A DNA stretch of 7,427 bases from Verrucomicrobiota bacterium (GCA_027618625.1 JAQCER010000142.1:1-7427), one strand, 5' to 3'; counted from the stretch's first letter, positions 1-6,343 are shown. Numbers and translations: made by a program. The notes: generated by a model not told the origin, from the sequence alone.

Positions 1-51
1 TTTGCTGAGGATCGGCACACACTTCCAGCTCTGGTATCAGTGGAAGCGATT

Positions 52-80
52 TTCGAATCGACACATCAATGGAATTCGAA
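52..80 (-). repeat. Short inverted repeat just after the sulfatase stop
   Basis: TTCGAAT (52-58) and ATTCGAA (74-80) are perfect 7-base inverted repeats separated by 15 bases, directly downstream of the sulfatase stop codon on the minus strand. The stem is AT-rich and is not followed by a T-run in the direction of the gene, so it is a poor intrinsic terminator. It may be an mRNA 3'-end structure or chance. I see no gene in bases 1-80. Confidence 0.25.
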
Positions 81-2159
81 TCAGAGCGACGCAGATTTTG
101 AAAACAATGCCGTGTCCGGAATGGGCGAGCGCGTGCCATCGATGGTCCAGTCAACGCTCAATGTGGGATTCAAATCTTCCGCTGGCATGGTCACTTTCAC
201 AGTAATCGGATGGAGCCCCGCCTTAAGCGGAATGGTCGTCTCCCTCTCCTCTCCCTTGTAGCCGTAATCCGCATCGATCAGTATCGCCTGATGGAGGTGC
301 ACCACCGCCTTGCCAGTCGTGCGCAAATGAAACATGTAATCGCCATCGGAGGGAACTTTGAGAAAGCCGTGACAGACAGATGTCGCTCCAGTTGGAAGCT
401 TGGTCGTAAGGGTCGTTGACCCAAACGGGTCGCCCCGCCCAGTAACCTGCGGCACCCATGGCGAATTGCCTTTTACGCTATTCCACTGGAGCCCAGAGAC
501 GACTTCCCCTGTCCCAATCTCGCCCGCTGGAACAGCGAGTCCATCATAGGGGCGCTTGGCGCTCATTTCCACACGACGGAGTTGCAGCACGCGCTCTTTC
601 AGCCTCTGATTCAGGGATACGAACTGGCTGCTGGTCCCTGCCAGATTGTGCCGCTCACCTGGATCCGCGTTCACCTCATAAATCTCAAAATCCTGGTCTG
701 GATCCTCAATGTTCACACGGACTCCCTTGTAACCGTCAAGGAACAACACCTGCGCCTGCCCACGCTTGCAGCCCTGCCGATCAGGCATGAAGTCGGCATA
801 GTTCGGCGTCGCTCCTCCTACCGAGTATTCAATGTAGACGGTGGAATCGATGGGCGTGCCCTTCCCCGTCAGTTGCGGCACCAGCGACACACCATCGGAG
901 AGCGCAGGAACAGGCACCCCAGCAACCTCGGCAAACGTGGCCATCCAGTCGTGAAACTGGGAGGGCTGACGATCCTCGCGCCCCGCAGGAATCGCCGAAG
1001 GCCACCACGCCTGGGTCGGCACGCGAATCCCGCCCTCCCACACGTCCCGCTTCATCCCGTCCATCGGGCCATACGATTTGAACGAAGTCGGATCATGCCG
1101 AACATCGGTGATGTAGCTCTCATTGTGCGGCCCATTGTCGCTGCTGAACACAACGAGGGAATTCTCGGCAATGCCCAGATCACGCAGCAACTGCAGAATG
1201 TCACCAAGCGAGTTATCGATGCGACGAATAGACGAAGCGAATCGTTTCTCGACGTTGCTCCATTCCTCGTTGGCATAGTCGGGATGAATGTAAGAGTCGA
1301 TCTCGCCCGTGGCCGTATTGATCATTTTACCATCCTCTCCCAGCCACTGCACGCCACCATTCAATCCGCGACCTTCCGGATAAGGCCCAGTCGCCAGCTG
1401 CAGCGCACCGTGCGGCGTATCGTGTGCCAGATACATGAAGAACGGTCGTTCCGGTGAAGCTTTCCTGTGATCGACGATCCACTTTTTCGCAAATGCAGTG
1501 AACAGATCCGTAGTGAAACACTTGTCGAGCTTCGCCGCCACCTCTTGATCGTTGTGCCAGATTTCCTTTGGCGTCTGATGAGCCTCACTGTCGCCCAGTG
1601 GCCAGGAATTGCCCGGGTAATGTTGGTGTCCGTCGCGGTGCCTGACATAACCAAAAAACTCACTGAAGCCACGCTTGGTCGGATAAGCAGGCCAATTTGC
1701 AGGCCCCTCCGGTTGTGCAGTAGACTGTCCTTGCAACCCGTATTTCCCAACCAGCACCGAGCGATAGCCAGCACCATTGAGCACCGTCGCCAGCGTGTGG
1801 TTATCCGCCAGCGCTTTGTCGAACTGATTATCGCGCACATTCGCATGTCCCTGGTGCAATCCGCTCAGCAACGAACTGCGTGACGGTGCACAAACCGGCG
1901 CCGGGCAATAATGCCGCAGCATCCGCACCCCTTCCTGAGCCATCCGATCCAGCTCAGGCGTCCGATGTTTCTTCCCGTCTTTCCCATTCTGAAAGTTCGT
2001 CCCCAAGTCACCCCAACCCATATCATCAACAAAAAAGAAAATGATATTAGGCCTGGCTGGCGTCGCAGCGTTCTCGGCCCCGGCTTGGGTGACGGCATGG
2101 GAAAGGACGATCAGCAGCAGCAAAGTAGCTTTTCTGGCAAAGCGATTCATCGCTTTCAT
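81..2159 (-). CDS. Secreted S1-family sulfatase with C-terminal PA14-like domain
   Basis: Predicted exported sulfate-ester hydrolase of 692 residues, probably acting on sulfated polysaccharides or other sulfate esters outside the cytoplasm. The N-terminus has a signal peptide (RFARK, a hydrophobic LLLLIVL core, likely cleavage after AGA at about residue 28). Active-site features of the alkaline-phosphatase-like S1 fold are visible: the metal-binding DD pair (45-46), the CAPSR signature (90-94) whose Cys is converted to formylglycine by a separate maturase, GKYG (Lys139), His246 and His250 in AHDTPH, SSDNG (Asp341-Asn342) and a late Lys370. The catalytic domain reaches about residue 520. Roughly residues 560-692 look like a PA14-type beta-sandwich (VPSDGDYMFHL, LKAGLHPITVKV), often carbohydrate-related. 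The ATG at 2159 is preferred over the one at 2216 because GAAAGG lies 6 bases upstream and the signal peptide then begins properly; an ATG at 2150 is also possible. Substrate cannot be read from sequence. No maturase or glycan-degradation gene is adjacent. Confidence 0.95.
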   Translation of the reverse strand: MKAMNRFARKATLLLLIVLSHAVTQAGAENAATPARPNIIFFFVDDMGWGDLGTNFQNGKDGKKHRTPELDRMAQEGVRMLRHYCPAPVCAPSRSSLLSGLHQGHANVRDNQFDKALADNHTLATVLNGAGYRSVLVGKYGLQGQSTAQPEGPANWPAYPTKRGFSEFFGYVRHRDGHQHYPGNSWPLGDSEAHQTPKEIWHNDQEVAAKLDKCFTTDLFTAFAKKWIVDHRKASPERPFFMYLAHDTPHGALQLATGPYPEGRGLNGGVQWLGEDGKMINTATGEIDSYIHPDYANEEWSNVEKRFASSIRRIDNSLGDILQLLRDLGIAENSLVVFSSDNGPHNESYITDVRHDPTSFKSYGPMDGMKRDVWEGGIRVPTQAWWPSAIPAGREDRQPSQFHDWMATFAEVAGVPVPALSDGVSLVPQLTGKGTPIDSTVYIEYSVGGATPNYADFMPDRQGCKRGQAQVLFLDGYKGVRVNIEDPDQDFEIYEVNADPGERHNLAGTSSQFVSLNQRLKERVLQLRRVEMSAKRPYDGLAVPAGEIGTGEVVSGLQWNSVKGNSPWVPQVTGRGDPFGSTTLTTKLPTGATSVCHGFLKVPSDGDYMFHLRTTGKAVVHLHQAILIDADYGYKGEERETTIPLKAGLHPITVKVTMPAEDLNPTLSVDWTIDGTRSPIPDTALFSKSASL

Positions 2160-2165
2160 CCTGAA

Positions 2166-2171
2166 CCTTTC
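2166..2171 (-). promoter_or_regulatory. Ribosome binding site that fixes the sulfatase start
   Basis: On the minus strand GAAAGG lies 6 bases before the ATG at 2159. It is one of the better Shine-Dalgarno matches in the window. It argues against the longer reading frame that begins at 2216, whose first 19 residues (rich in Arg, no signal-peptide character) would precede the signal peptide. Confidence 0.6.
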
Positions 2172-2570
2172 ACGCCGACGGTCAAGAAGTACCGGTTGCC
2201 CAGTTGCCCATTGCATCGAACGGCCGGCAATGGAGGCAGCTCAAACGGGAGAAATCCAGATTGCTTCTGGAGGAGCACCGCCAAAGACATGACGACTAAC
2301 CGGATCTGAAGAAACACCAGGAACTTGAACTTGCGGCAGGAACTGGCGCTCAATTGCTTAGCGATTCGGATAAACATTTAAACCATTTAGACAAATCTAC
2401 GCTGCTGGCTTCGCAATTTCTCCGACTCTTGTTGCATGAGACCTACGCCAAGTCTTAAACTCCCCACGATTCAAGGGGCGAGTGCTTCGATTGTCCAAGT
2501 GCTTCTGTTGTTGCTGCTTGAACCCATTGTTTAACTACAAATAAAGAAAACGAATCCTAAACTTCCATTC
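2172..2570. other. Divergent intergenic region, no gene recognised
   Basis: About 400 bases separate the divergent sulfatase and Cys-rich protein genes, and I find no convincing coding sequence or RNA gene here. It holds an AT-rich patch with a direct repeat (AAACATTTA at 2372-2380, then AAACCATTTA at 2380-2389). It also holds a small imperfect hairpin around 2460-2482 (ACTCCCC pairing with GGGGCGAGT with a bulge) and an A-rich leader just before 2571. Promoters for both flanking genes must lie in this stretch, but only weak candidates are visible. Confidence 0.5.
2511..2546 (+). promoter_or_regulatory. Candidate promoter of the Cys-rich protein gene
   Basis: Two weak sigma70-like arrangements overlap: TTGAAC (2518-2523) with a 17-base spacer to ATAAAG (2541-2546), or TTGCTG (2511-2516) with a 19-base spacer to TACAAA (2536-2541). 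Either would give a short A-rich leader before the ATG at 2571. Neither is close to consensus, and the promoter preferences of the host are unknown. Confidence 0.25.
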
Positions 2571-3272
2571 ATGATGAAGAAACTGACCATCACACTACTA
2601 TCAGGACTAACTTTTGCCGGTTTGTCTGTCGCCGGAGCTGAAGAGGCGGCCAAGAAGTGCGAAAAAGAGTGCAAGAAAGAATGCGAAACGACAAAAGCAT
2701 CGGATTGCGCTTCGTGCCCACTCACCAAGGCCATGGCGGACTTGCCAAAGATCAGCTATGTCATCGCAGGTGAGGCGAGTGCGTGCGCCGCAAGCGCAAC
2801 CGCCGCTGCGGAGGCGGGCAAAGAGGTGAAGTATGTCGTTGCGGGCAAGGAACTCTGCTGTCCGACAGCAGCCAAATATGCCCATGTCGAAGCCGTCGAA
2901 GAATTCGTGGCTAGTTTTGCATCGACTCATGCATGCAGCGACAGCGGCAAGACGTTCGTTGGGAATAAAGGCTACGACTGCTCTCAGCACGCCTCTACCA
3001 TGGCAGCCGCAGCCAAGAAGGCTATGGATGATGTGAAAACTGTCTACGTGGTGGCCGGTAAAGAATTCTGCTGTGCCAGCACTGCAAGCGAGACAGCAAA
3101 GAACGACAACGCCAAAGTCACCTACGTGGTTGCTGATCAGAAAACCGAGTGCGCACAAACCAACCGCATGAACGTCGCAATCGCCAAGTACAAAGCTGCA
3201 ATCCAATGTCTCATCCAGGCAGAAGCGCCTGTCCAGGCAGAAGCGCCAGCCGCTGAAGCCTCCAAGTCATAA
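2571..3272 (+). CDS. Exported Cys-rich protein with four YVxA-type half-repeats
   Basis: Function not recognised. The 233-residue product has a signal peptide (MMKKL, hydrophobic core, likely cleavage after AGA at residue 23), so the mature protein is periplasmic or extracellular. It has 14 cysteines, all in the mature part. A charged head carries C30-x3-C34-x3-C38-x7-C46-x2-C49-P. Four copies of a YV[VI]A[GD] motif follow at residues 63, 88, 159 and 185, each with one or two Cys a few residues on (C72; C96-C97; C167-C168; C194). They form two paired units joined by a linker with C122 and C137. Copies 2 and 3 are nearly identical (YVVAGKELCC, YVVAGKEFCC). The Ala/Glu/Pro-rich tail has a duplicated QAEAP. 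Metal or thiol chemistry, or disulfide stabilisation, is plausible by inference only. No clear Shine-Dalgarno is seen; ATG codons at 2571 and 2574 are alternatives. A strong terminator follows, so it is probably monocistronic. Confidence 0.85.
   Translation: MMKKLTITLLSGLTFAGLSVAGAEEAAKKCEKECKKECETTKASDCASCPLTKAMADLPKISYVIAGEASACAASATAAAEAGKEVKYVVAGKELCCPTAAKYAHVEAVEEFVASFASTHACSDSGKTFVGNKGYDCSQHASTMAAAAKKAMDDVKTVYVVAGKEFCCASTASETAKNDNAKVTYVVADQKTECAQTNRMNVAIAKYKAAIQCLIQAEAPVQAEAPAAEASKS
3214..3247 (+). repeat. Tandem duplication in the 3' end of the Cys-rich protein gene
   Basis: A 16-base sequence, TCCAGGCAGAAGCGCC, occurs at 3214-3229 and again at 3232-3247 with an 18-base period. Because the period is six codons the frame is kept, and the peptide QAEAP is repeated. 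This is most simply a recent slippage-type duplication in a disordered tail. Confidence 0.85.
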
Positions 3273-3299
3273 TACAGACATCCGATTTTTTCGATTGAC

Positions 3300-3339
3300 G
3301 CCCTTCCAAGCTCAAAGCTTGGAAGGGCTTTTCAGTTTT
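3300..3339 (+). terminator. Intrinsic terminator of the Cys-rich protein gene
   Basis: A perfect 12-base-pair GC-rich stem, GCCCTTCCAAGC (3300-3311) with GCTTGGAAGGGC (3317-3328), has a 5-base loop (TCAAA) and is followed by TTTTCAGTTTT on the plus strand. It begins 28 bases after the stop codon at 3272. No comparable T-run exists on the other strand, so it acts in the plus direction. Confidence 0.9.
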
Positions 3340-3515
3340 GGCAGGGCACATTCGACCTCCGGGACAGCTGCTAGACTCGACTTCTCGGGAACAGAACGAC
3401 GTTTCACCATATTCCCATCTACCCACATGCACGAATCGCGTGCGAAGGCTGGTTGTTTTCACGATTACCATAAAGCACATCGTTGGTAGATGAGTCGTGT
3501 CACGATTGTCGATCT

Positions 3516-3520
3516 GAGGA
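3516..3520 (+). promoter_or_regulatory. Ribosome binding site supporting a GTG start
   Basis: GAGGA ends 6 bases before the GTG at 3527. The alternative in-frame ATG at 3566 has no comparable signal at proper spacing. The site therefore favours the GTG start of the nucleoid-associated protein gene, although family homologues usually begin near the residues encoded from 3566. Confidence 0.5.
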
Positions 3521-3526
3521 CTTGCG

Positions 3527-4630
3527 GTGACTGGAAAACGTGGTCTAGAGACTGCGCCTCTATCCATGTCACTTTCGATCAAATTCAACGAGGCCCGTCT
3601 GGGCGGAATGGCGCTTGCAAAAGTGGGTAATCCGCTGCGGGATGAACCTGTGCAGACTTCGCGGACTCTTTGCCAATTCGAGGACGAAGACGCAGAGTTG
3701 TTGACACATTGTTTTCTCAAATCGTTCAAATCTCTGGAGCTGCATCACTTGCACCACCACACAGAAATCGTGAGTAACGAGGTTTTCAGCTATGTGAGTG
3801 CAGTGTTTGATTCCAACGATGCCCTGCTGGACTCGGGACAGAAGATTGCGCGTCACCTTCACGCAAAATCGAATCGCCCGAATATCAAGTCCGGCGACCT
3901 GTGTGTATCGCTGATCAATGACGTGATTGTTGGCGGGAAGAAAGTGCAGGCGATCAGCATCATCAAGTCAGAGAGTCAGGTTCCGTTTCTTCAGATCTCA
4001 GAAGAAGATGGAGACTTGCGATTGAAGACTCAGCACGGGATTTATCCGGACAAGATCGACAAGGGTTGCCTGATCGTGAACTACGACCGCGAGGGTGGCT
4101 ATGCGGTTTACCTGTTCGATAAAAGTGGCAATAATCCGATGTTCTGGAACCGCGATTTTCTAGGCGCATTGCCGGTGCGCAATGACGATTTCCTGACAAA
4201 GCGCTACACCGAACTCTGTGTTGCCTTTGCCGGGAAGGGCTTGCCTGAAGATCTGGCGGTCGAAGAGCGGCGCGATGTTGCCGACCGGGCGATTTCTTAT
4301 ATGGCGGATGCGGAATCGTTCGATCTAGAGGAGTTCCAGAATGTTGCATTGAAAGAACCGGAGCGGATTCAGCAGTTCAACACTTTCAAGTCGGAATACG
4401 AAGAGGAGATCGGCCAGGAGTTGCAGTCGACCTTTACAGTTTCCAAGCCTGAGGCGAAGAAGGCGCAAAAACGACTGCGCGGAAAAATGAAGCTCGACAC
4501 GGGAGTTGATCTCAAATTTACGACTCGATTTGTAGATCAGGCGCACACTTTGTTGGAGCGAGGATTCGATGACAAGAGGAAGATGAAATTCCTGAAGATC
4601 TATTTTCACAACGAGGAAGAGGTCCTCTGA
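3527..4630 (+). CDS. Nucleoid-associated protein, YejK/NdpA family
   Basis: A 367-residue protein with the character of the 37-kDa nucleoid-associated family (Pfam NdpA; E. coli YejK). Members are cytoplasmic and associate with the chromosome; their precise molecular role is unclear. Family-like segments in order are MALAKVGNPLRDE near residue 27, a FLKSFKSLELHHL helix near 63, an extended HLHAKSNRPNIKSGDLCVSL region around 110-130, DKGCLIVNYDREGGYAVYLFD near 180, FWNRDFLGALPVRNDDFLTKRY near 205, and a C-terminal TRFVDQAHTLLERGFDDKRK segment near 335. Length agrees with the family (about 335-350) plus a short N-terminal extension. The start is taken as GTG (3527) with GAGGA upstream; starting at ATG 3566 would give 354 residues. 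The pattern seems closer to Bacteroidota-type members than to E. coli YejK, from memory. The lipoprotein gene begins 61 bases after its stop, so co-transcription is possible. Confidence 0.9.
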   Translation: MTGKRGLETAPLSMSLSIKFNEARLGGMALAKVGNPLRDEPVQTSRTLCQFEDEDAELLTHCFLKSFKSLELHHLHHHTEIVSNEVFSYVSAVFDSNDALLDSGQKIARHLHAKSNRPNIKSGDLCVSLINDVIVGGKKVQAISIIKSESQVPFLQISEEDGDLRLKTQHGIYPDKIDKGCLIVNYDREGGYAVYLFDKSGNNPMFWNRDFLGALPVRNDDFLTKRYTELCVAFAGKGLPEDLAVEERRDVADRAISYMADAESFDLEEFQNVALKEPERIQQFNTFKSEYEEEIGQELQSTFTVSKPEAKKAQKRLRGKMKLDTGVDLKFTTRFVDQAHTLLERGFDDKRKMKFLKIYFHNEEEVL

Positions 4631-4648
4631 TTTTGATGGGGAATAGCG

Positions 4649-4660
4649 CAATCGCGATTG
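4649..4660. repeat. 12-base perfect palindrome between two plus-strand genes
   Basis: CAATCGCGATTG is a perfect palindrome in the 61-base gap between the nucleoid-associated protein stop and the lipoprotein start. It has no loop and no following T-run, so it is not a terminator. It could be a protein-binding site or chance. Confidence 0.3.
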
Positions 4661-4691
4661 ACGGACCCGCGGTTTCGAGCGACATTGGGGG

Positions 4692-5210
4692 ATGCTTGGA
4701 AAGATCGTTCGCCTTTGTCTCGTGGCCGTCCTAGTCTCGCTGGGTGTCAGTTGTGCGACTTCCTCGCGAGCCCCGGTCAGTTACGACTATTCGTTCGAAT
4801 ATGGCAAAACAGCAGTGTTGCAGAACGGGATTGCAATTGCTCCGCCTCGGGCACCCGCAGCGGTCAAAGCAGCGATTGCAGCGGGGAATCAGATCCGGTT
4901 TACAACTTACCAATACGGTGGTGGGCGGGGCCGTCCTGGCGACTACGGCTTCGATTGCTCCGGTTCCACTTCCCACGTTTTGCGTGCTGCAGGTGTGCTG
5001 GATGGATTCGGAACGTCCTCTTCATTCAAGAAGTACGGGAAACCTGGGGAGGGAAAATGGATCAATGTCTGGGCGCGTGACGGGCACGTGTTCCTGACTG
5101 TTGCCGGTCTGCGATTTGACACCGGCTGGCACAGCGAAAAGGGGCCGCGCTGGGCAACCAAGTCTCGCCCGGCAAAAGGCTACGTGATTCGCCATCCGCC
5201 AGGTTGGTAG
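4692..5210 (+). CDS. NlpC/P60-like (C40) cysteine peptidase lipoprotein
   Basis: A 172-residue predicted envelope lipoprotein with a papain-like NlpC/P60-type domain, the family that cleaves peptide bonds in peptidoglycan stems. The N-terminus is a lipoprotein signal (MLGKIVRLCL, hydrophobic core, LGVSC with lipidated Cys21). The -3 residue is Gly, which is tolerated but not optimal. The catalytic domain starts at about residue 57 and shows YGGG (75-78), DCSGS with the likely nucleophile Cys89, and DGHVFLTVAGLRFDTG with likely catalytic His122. The third catalytic residue cannot be assigned with certainty. The arrangement DCSGS, then WINVWA-x-DGH, then GLRFDTG, GPRW and RHPPG closely resembles a compact subgroup I remember chiefly from Actinobacteria. 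GGGGG directly abuts the ATG, so the ribosome binding site is poor, but the start is set by the signal sequence. It may share a transcript with the upstream YejK-like gene. Confidence 0.87.
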   Translation: MLGKIVRLCLVAVLVSLGVSCATSSRAPVSYDYSFEYGKTAVLQNGIAIAPPRAPAAVKAAIAAGNQIRFTTYQYGGGRGRPGDYGFDCSGSTSHVLRAAGVLDGFGTSSSFKKYGKPGEGKWINVWARDGHVFLTVAGLRFDTGWHSEKGPRWATKSRPAKGYVIRHPPGW

Positions 5211-5252
5211 TCAGGCGGCGATCAGCGGGTGCATCGGCTGCCATGGATCGAT

Positions 5253-5336
5253 GGCCCAAAAAGTAGCCTGGGCTTCGGCCCAAAGTGAACAAGGGAGCAA
5301 GGGGAGTGGAGGATCAAGCCCTAGCTTGGGCTACTT
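5253..5336. repeat. Intergenic inverted-repeat element between convergent genes
   Basis: The ends AAGTAGCC (5261-5268) and GGCTACTT (5329-5336) are perfect 8-base inverted repeats 60 bases apart. Inside the left end is a UUCG-loop hairpin, TGGGC-TTCG-GCCCA (5269-5282). The right end can alternatively fold as AGCCC-TAGCTT-GGGCT (5317-5332). GGCCCAAA is also directly repeated at 5253-5260 and 5277-5284. The layout resembles a REP/MITE-like intergenic repeat. Lying between convergent transcription units it could also work as a bidirectional transcript-end structure, though no T-run follows. Confidence 0.5.
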
Positions 5337-5431
5337 CCTTCGAAGCCAGTCACAAAAATGATGCCGATGGCGACGACGGAACTGAGTGCCCAGAGGAATT
5401 GTTCCAGTGTCATGGGTGGTAATTTAGTCAT
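5321..5431 (-). CDS. Possible 36-residue single-pass membrane protein
   Basis: A small open frame starting with ATG at 5431, or with the in-frame ATG at 5413 (30 residues), and ending in TAG at 5321-5323. The product begins MTKLPPMTLEQ, runs through a hydrophobic stretch FLWALSSVVAIGIIFVTGF (about residues 12-30) long enough for one membrane span, and ends in FEGSSPS. The body uses codons like those of the neighbouring genes (GTC GTC GCC ATC GGC ATC). It lies 49 bases downstream of the FkbM methyltransferase on the same strand and could be its last cistron. Against it: no clear Shine-Dalgarno, short length, and the final codons and stop fall in the right arm of the inverted-repeat element. 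Function unknown. Confidence 0.42.
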   Translation of the reverse strand: MTKLPPMTLEQFLWALSSVVAIGIIFVTGFEGSSPS

Positions 5432-5480
5432 AGCTCAGCCGAATGCAAAGTCTCGAAAACTGCGAAGTAAAAATGCTACC

Positions 5481-6320
5481 TCAGTCGTTGGCGAGATCGG
5501 CCGTGATTGGCGTTCCCTGCGCGATGGACTTCAAGTAGGCTGGATACTCCTGATCGCTTCGAATAATCAAGAGGTGGCACCGTCCCCTGTGGGCGATCGT
5601 CTGCGGATCGTTGAGTGGTTCGTGCAGTTTCATGTAGTAGGGAGTTCGCCCGTTCGCGGCGCACCAGTCGATGATGGCCTGCGCTGACACCGCCATCTTG
5701 CGTTCTTGCAGGTCATGCATTTCGATGAAGAACGGAGCCTTTGACTGTGCGACGCGCGCGGCTCCCTTCAGAACGTCGAGTTCTGCGCCCTCGACATCGA
5801 TCTTCACCAGATCCGGCTGAATGCCGTGGAGATCGGCGAGTGCATCGACTGTTGTTGTCGTCATCACGCTGCTCTTCTGCTGGTTCGCCGCAGTCTTTGC
5901 ATGCGAGGCATAGACGGAGCCCGCATCACCGGGACCTACGGTGAAAAAACTCACCTGCTTGCCTGCGACGTCGGACACAAGCCCTTGTTGAAAGGTGATA
6001 TTTCTACCGAAGCCGTTCATGCAAACGTTCCGGCACGCGACCCCCAGTGCTTCAGGATTGGCATCTACCAGTAAGAGTCTTTTGTTGTCAGGATCTCCCG
6101 CGACCAGTGCGAGCAATGCAGTGAATCCACGATTGGCACCGACGTCCATAATGGTAGGATGCCTCGCTGCAAGAGCATAGTACCAGGCATCATCGTATTC
6201 GGGAGCCGGTCGAAACATTCCTTCTGTTGCGAGCAAATGACGACCTGCCAAGGAGATTTCCTCGACCCGAGTTGATCCTCTGTCGATCGCTGACTTAAAA
6301 GCTTCTTTCAGATTTTTCAT
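5481..6320 (-). CDS. FkbM-family SAM-dependent methyltransferase
   Basis: A 279-residue class I methyltransferase that most likely transfers a methyl group from S-adenosylmethionine to a hydroxyl of a sugar or secondary metabolite, as FkbM-type enzymes do; the acceptor cannot be deduced. Visible motifs: SAM-binding motif I IMDVGANRGFTALLAL (Asp59 to Gly65 core), the acidic strand end LLLVDANPEA (Asp86), and the FkbM hallmark DLVKIDVEGAELDVLKGA (Lys173-Asp175-Glu177-Gly178-Glu180), followed by FFIEMHD. There is no signal peptide or membrane segment, so it is cytoplasmic. The 55 N-terminal residues before motif I form a short helical cap. The ATG at 6320 has only GGA close upstream. It sits alone, without glycosyltransferases nearby in this window; the possible small membrane ORF follows it and the VOC gene precedes it at a distance of 169 bases. 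Confidence 0.92.
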   Translation of the reverse strand: MKNLKEAFKSAIDRGSTRVEEISLAGRHLLATEGMFRPAPEYDDAWYYALAARHPTIMDVGANRGFTALLALVAGDPDNKRLLLVDANPEALGVACRNVCMNGFGRNITFQQGLVSDVAGKQVSFFTVGPGDAGSVYASHAKTAANQQKSSVMTTTTVDALADLHGIQPDLVKIDVEGAELDVLKGAARVAQSKAPFFIEMHDLQERKMAVSAQAIIDWCAANGRTPYYMKLHEPLNDPQTIAHRGRCHLLIIRSDQEYPAYLKSIAQGTPITADLAND

Positions 6321-6331
6321 GGTTCCGAATT

Positions 6332-6343
6332 TTCAATTTTGAA
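6332..6343. repeat. Short AT-rich palindrome upstream of the FkbM gene
   Basis: TTCAA (6332-6336) and TTGAA (6339-6343) form a palindrome with a TT centre, 12 bases upstream of the methyltransferase ATG on its coding-strand side. It could be an operator or part of an AT-rich promoter/leader. Such a short AT-rich palindrome can also arise by chance. Confidence 0.2.

Noticed and set aside
582..1457. Long plus-strand open frame (291 codons) inside the sulfatase gene
   Set aside because: It lies wholly antisense to a gene with clear catalytic motifs, has Arg/His-rich composition typical of a shadow frame, and shows no recognisable domain.
2344..2357. Possible sigma54 promoter (TGGC...TTGC) in the divergent spacer
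   Set aside because: The GG and GC dinucleotides are 9 rather than 10 bases apart and the rest of the consensus is poor.
2156..2377. Minus-strand small open frame (73 codons) upstream of the sulfatase
   Set aside because: It overlaps the sulfatase start out of frame, has no ribosome binding site and no recognisable features. It is best read as leader DNA.
2607..3206. Minus-strand open frame (199 codons) opposite the Cys-rich protein gene
   Set aside because: It is the antisense of a gene with a signal peptide, internal repeats and its own terminator. Its Cys/Gly/His-rich composition follows from the sense strand's codons.
3300..3328. Perfect 12-base-pair inverted repeat as a mobile-element end
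   Set aside because: The short loop and the T-rich tail immediately after it are those of an intrinsic terminator. There is no partner repeat or target duplication.
3211..3729. Minus-strand open frame (172 codons) spanning the terminator and the start of the YejK-like gene
   Set aside because: It reads through a strong intrinsic terminator and overlaps two supported genes. The sequence lacks domain or membrane features.
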